A model generated the notes under the pieces. The model did not search any database and had not been told where the DNA came from. It was given only the letters and a program-made list of their open reading frames with translations. The translations under genes were made by a program, and so were the position numbers. 8,921 nucleotides of DNA from contig DPHD01000025.1 of assembly GCA_003523085.1 (NCBI GenBank), forward strand, positions 1 to 8,921, read 5' to 3'. The stretch's first letter is position 1. Every line of letters starts with the position of its first letter. Positions 6,926 to 8,921 of the stretch are shown piece by piece. This stretch comes from Oceanospirillaceae bacterium. GTDB taxonomy: Bacteria > Pseudomonadota > Gammaproteobacteria > Pseudomonadales > Balneatricaceae.

Positions 6926-8377
6926 ATGTTGCGTACTGGTGATGAATACCGTGAGTCAATAAGAGATGGCAGAGACGTTTGGATCGATGGTGAGAAGGTG
7001 CTCGACGTGCCTAGCCATCCAGCGTTTAAACCCATTGTTGATATTCGTGCACGTATTTATGACATGGCCCACGAGGCCGCTCACCAAGACGCCATGTCCT
7101 ACGTGGATGAAAAAACCGGTGAGCGTAACTGCATTGGTTTTAAATTACCCCATACCCAAGCCGATTGGCAGGCTAAGCGCGAAGCCATTAAACGTGTGAT
7201 GTACGATGTAGGTGCCGTAGTGACCCGTGTAGGCGATGAAACCGCCGGTGAAATGTGGTCCTTGTACGACGGCCAAGACATGCTCAATCAGGTAGATCCA
7301 CGGTTTGGTGCCAATATAGAGCGCCATATTCAGCGGGTATTAGAAACCGATACCTTTCACGTGTCTGCCAATACAGACCCCAAGGGCGATCGCTCAAAAC
7401 GGCCTCAAGATCAAGACCCAGACATGCTACTGCATGCAGTGAAAGAAACCGACGAAGGCATTATTGTCCGTGGTGCAAAGTACGAAACTGCTGCGGCTTA
7501 CGCCAACCAAGCGTTTGTTAAACCCACCATTGCGAACTGGGGCGACCAAGAGTTGTCTGATTATGCCCTAGGTTTTATTTGCCCCATGAATGCGCCGGGT
7601 TTAAAACATATTTGCCGTAGCGGGTTTGCTGGGCGAGGCAGTGCTGAGGATTACCCGTTAAGTAACCGTGCCGATGAAATAGATACCTTGTTAATCTTTG
7701 ATAATGTATTGATTCCATGGGAAGACGTCTTGTTTTATCAACATACCAAAGCCGCTACCTTTATTCGCGGCACCTTGCACCGTTACAGTGCCTTGGCATT
7801 TGTGGAACGTATTCAACACATTGCCGATTTGATGATTGGTACGGCGTTACATAATGTGCGTCAAACCGGCCTCGATTCTCAACAAGCGGTGCGTGAAAAA
7901 ATCGCCCAACTTATTTGTTACCGCGAGGGCATTGATGCCCACCTAACAGCGGCCATTGCTACGGCAGAACCTAGCCCCAATGGGTTATTAATGCCAAATC
8001 AGTCGTTCTTATACACGGGGCGTGTGCATGCTTGTAGCCAGTTGCCTGCCATGATGCATTTGGCCCGTGAGCTGTGTGGTGGGCAAATTTGTGTGACCCC
8101 TAATGCGGCTGATTTCGCTAACCCTGATACCTCGCCTTGGTTAGAAAAATTCTACTCGGTCAATGAGCGCTGGACGGCAGATGACCGCCGCCGGTTGTTG
8201 GCATTTGGCCGTGACTTGCTCAATTCTGATTATGCGGGTCACAAGGTCACCTTCCAGTTGTTTGCCCAGTCGCCACCGTTTGCTCATTTAAACACGGTGT
8301 ACAATAATTTTGATTTTGAAGGTCCATTAAGCTTTGTTAAACAGGCGGCAGGTTTGTCTGATCGAGTGATGGGCTAA
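6926..8377 (+). CDS. HpaB / 4-hydroxyphenylacetate 3-hydroxylase superfamily flavin-dependent monooxygenase
   Basis: The 483-residue protein starts 'MLRTGDEYRESIRDGR', a typical start for this acyl-CoA-dehydrogenase-fold family. The N-terminal region runs to about residue 270 and includes His145 and the flavin-contact block 'TDPKGDRSKR' (150-159), then 'GIIVRGAKY'. The C-terminal helical domain follows. The text 'TDxKGDRSKRPxxQDPDMxLH' closely resembles 4-hydroxybutyryl-CoA dehydratase. However, by eye alignment that enzyme's three iron-sulfur cysteines are absent: Phe292 replaces the one after the retained His285, and 'VVTRVGDE' has no Cys. With a flavin reductase 21 bases downstream, the best reading is a two-component oxygenase that uses FADH2 and O2 to hydroxylate or open a ring in the cytoplasm. 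Classic substrates are phenols (4-hydroxyphenylacetate). Here an N-methylated heterocycle or an aromatic intermediate is possible. Expression is probably controlled by the divergent LysR protein. Confidence 0.85.
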   Translation: MLRTGDEYRESIRDGRDVWIDGEKVLDVPSHPAFKPIVDIRARIYDMAHEAAHQDAMSYVDEKTGERNCIGFKLPHTQADWQAKREAIKRVMYDVGAVVTRVGDETAGEMWSLYDGQDMLNQVDPRFGANIERHIQRVLETDTFHVSANTDPKGDRSKRPQDQDPDMLLHAVKETDEGIIVRGAKYETAAAYANQAFVKPTIANWGDQELSDYALGFICPMNAPGLKHICRSGFAGRGSAEDYPLSNRADEIDTLLIFDNVLIPWEDVLFYQHTKAATFIRGTLHRYSALAFVERIQHIADLMIGTALHNVRQTGLDSQQAVREKIAQLICYREGIDAHLTAAIATAEPSPNGLLMPNQSFLYTGRVHACSQLPAMMHLARELCGGQICVTPNAADFANPDTSPWLEKFYSVNERWTADDRRRLLAFGRDLLNSDYAGHKVTFQLFAQSPPFAHLNTVYNNFDFEGPLSFVKQAAGLSDRVMG

Positions 8378-8387
8378 GCTAATAGGT

Positions 8388-8392
8388 AGGAG
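8388..8392 (+). promoter_or_regulatory. Ribosome binding site of the flavin reductase gene
   Basis: AGGAG lies 6 bases before the ATG at 8399, within the 21-base gap after the HpaB-like stop. It supports translation as the second gene of a two-gene operon. Confidence 0.7.
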
Positions 8393-8398
8393 AGTATT

Positions 8399-8902
8399 AT
8401 GCGTGATTTATTTGTCAGTGCATTAAGCAATGCGGCTTCTTCGGTCGCAGTGGTGACTTCAGCGGGTGAGGCAGGAATGGCAGGTTCTACGGTGAGCTCT
8501 TTTTGCTCCGTGTCAGCAGACCCTCCAACACTCCTCGCCTGTGTACATAAAGACAGCGCTTTGGCCCAGACCATAGAGGCCAACGGGCGTTTTTGCCTTA
8601 ATCTGCTTACCCAGCAGCAAAGCCGCGAATCAGATGTGTTTGCGGGCCGCATTAAGGCCGCCGATGGCAATAAGTTTAACCTAGTCGATTGGTATGAAAG
8701 CGACCTAGGTCAACCCGTGATTGAAAACAGTTTAGCCAGCTTTGATTGTAAGGTGAGCAAAATTATAGACGGCGCAAGCCACTGGGTGTTGTTTGGCTTA
8801 GTTGCAGATGTACATCAAGAAACCGACAGCATAGACAGCTTGATTTACTGCCAAAGGGCCTACGTAACCACGTCGGTGCTCAGCAGTAGCGTCGCGGCTT
8901 AA
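8399..8902 (+). CDS. HpaC-type NAD(P)H:flavin oxidoreductase, reductase component of the monooxygenase
   Basis: The 167-residue protein spans one complete flavin-reductase (HpaC/RutF-like) split-barrel domain, the normal length for the family. Visible motifs are 'GMAGSTVSSFCSVSADPP' at about 25-42 (flavin binding), 'FCLNLL' near 64-69, 'ASHWVLFGLVADV' (the family's GSHxxFxGxV equivalent, with Ala in place of Gly) and the terminal 'LIYCQRAYVTT' (family 'LxYxxRxY'). It would reduce FAD or FMN with NAD(P)H and hand the free reduced flavin to the HpaB-like oxygenase encoded just upstream. The short gap and strong ribosome site indicate cotranscription. The gene ends with TAA at 8900-8902; the 19 remaining bases show nothing. 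A general RutF-like role is possible but less likely in this position. Confidence 0.9.
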   Translation: MRDLFVSALSNAASSVAVVTSAGEAGMAGSTVSSFCSVSADPPTLLACVHKDSALAQTIEANGRFCLNLLTQQQSRESDVFAGRIKAADGNKFNLVDWYESDLGQPVIENSLASFDCKVSKIIDGASHWVLFGLVADVHQETDSIDSLIYCQRAYVTTSVLSSSVAA

Positions 8903-8921
8903 GCAGCGCTGTCATCCTGAC

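Noticed and set aside
6926..8377. Call as a true 4-hydroxybutyryl-CoA dehydratase
   Set aside because: The cluster-binding cysteines appear to be missing and a flavin reductase is encoded directly downstream, which fits an oxygenase instead.

Overview
This window is a gene-dense bacterial segment, most likely from a gammaproteobacterium, quite possibly marine. That assignment is an inference from roughly balanced base composition, Shine-Dalgarno-led genes with short spacers, and the enzyme families present. No rRNA or other phylogenetic marker is available. I see no tRNA, CRISPR array, transposase, integrase or attachment site.

Layout from left to right. A tight plus-strand operon runs from the left edge to 4800. 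It holds the 3' three quarters of a trimethylamine-methyltransferase (MttB) superfamily gene, a long DgcA/trimethylamine-dehydrogenase-type flavin oxidoreductase, and two consecutive short-chain dehydrogenases (SDRs), with gaps of only 8-13 bases. Next come a gap with a clear inverted repeat (4812-4850) and a short exopolyphosphatase/GppA-type gene, about 4912-5844. A convergent LysR regulator follows on the minus strand (5902-6795). An AT-rich 130-base divergent control region (6796-6925) then leads into a plus-strand pair: an HpaB/4-hydroxybutyryl-CoA-dehydratase superfamily flavin enzyme (6926-8377) and an HpaC-type flavin reductase (8399-8902). The last 19 bases hold nothing I recognise.

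How the genes may work together (inference). MttB-like proteins and DgcA/TMADH-like flavoproteins both act on N-methyl groups in their characterised members. The HpaB-like and HpaC-like pair has the layout of a two-component FADH2-dependent monooxygenase. The two SDRs could oxidise or reduce alcohol/carbonyl intermediates, and the LysR protein would sense a substrate or intermediate. Together this looks like a catabolic locus for an N-methylated, probably quaternary-ammonium compound. Candidates are a pyridinium betaine such as homarine or trigonelline, or a proline-type betaine. The substrate cannot be read from the sequence, and the combination is not one I can match confidently to a characterised pathway. 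No transporter, aldehyde dehydrogenase, amidase or corrinoid protein is in view, so the locus probably continues beyond the left edge or elsewhere. The Ppx/GppA gene looks functionally unrelated and may mark the ancestral chromosomal context.
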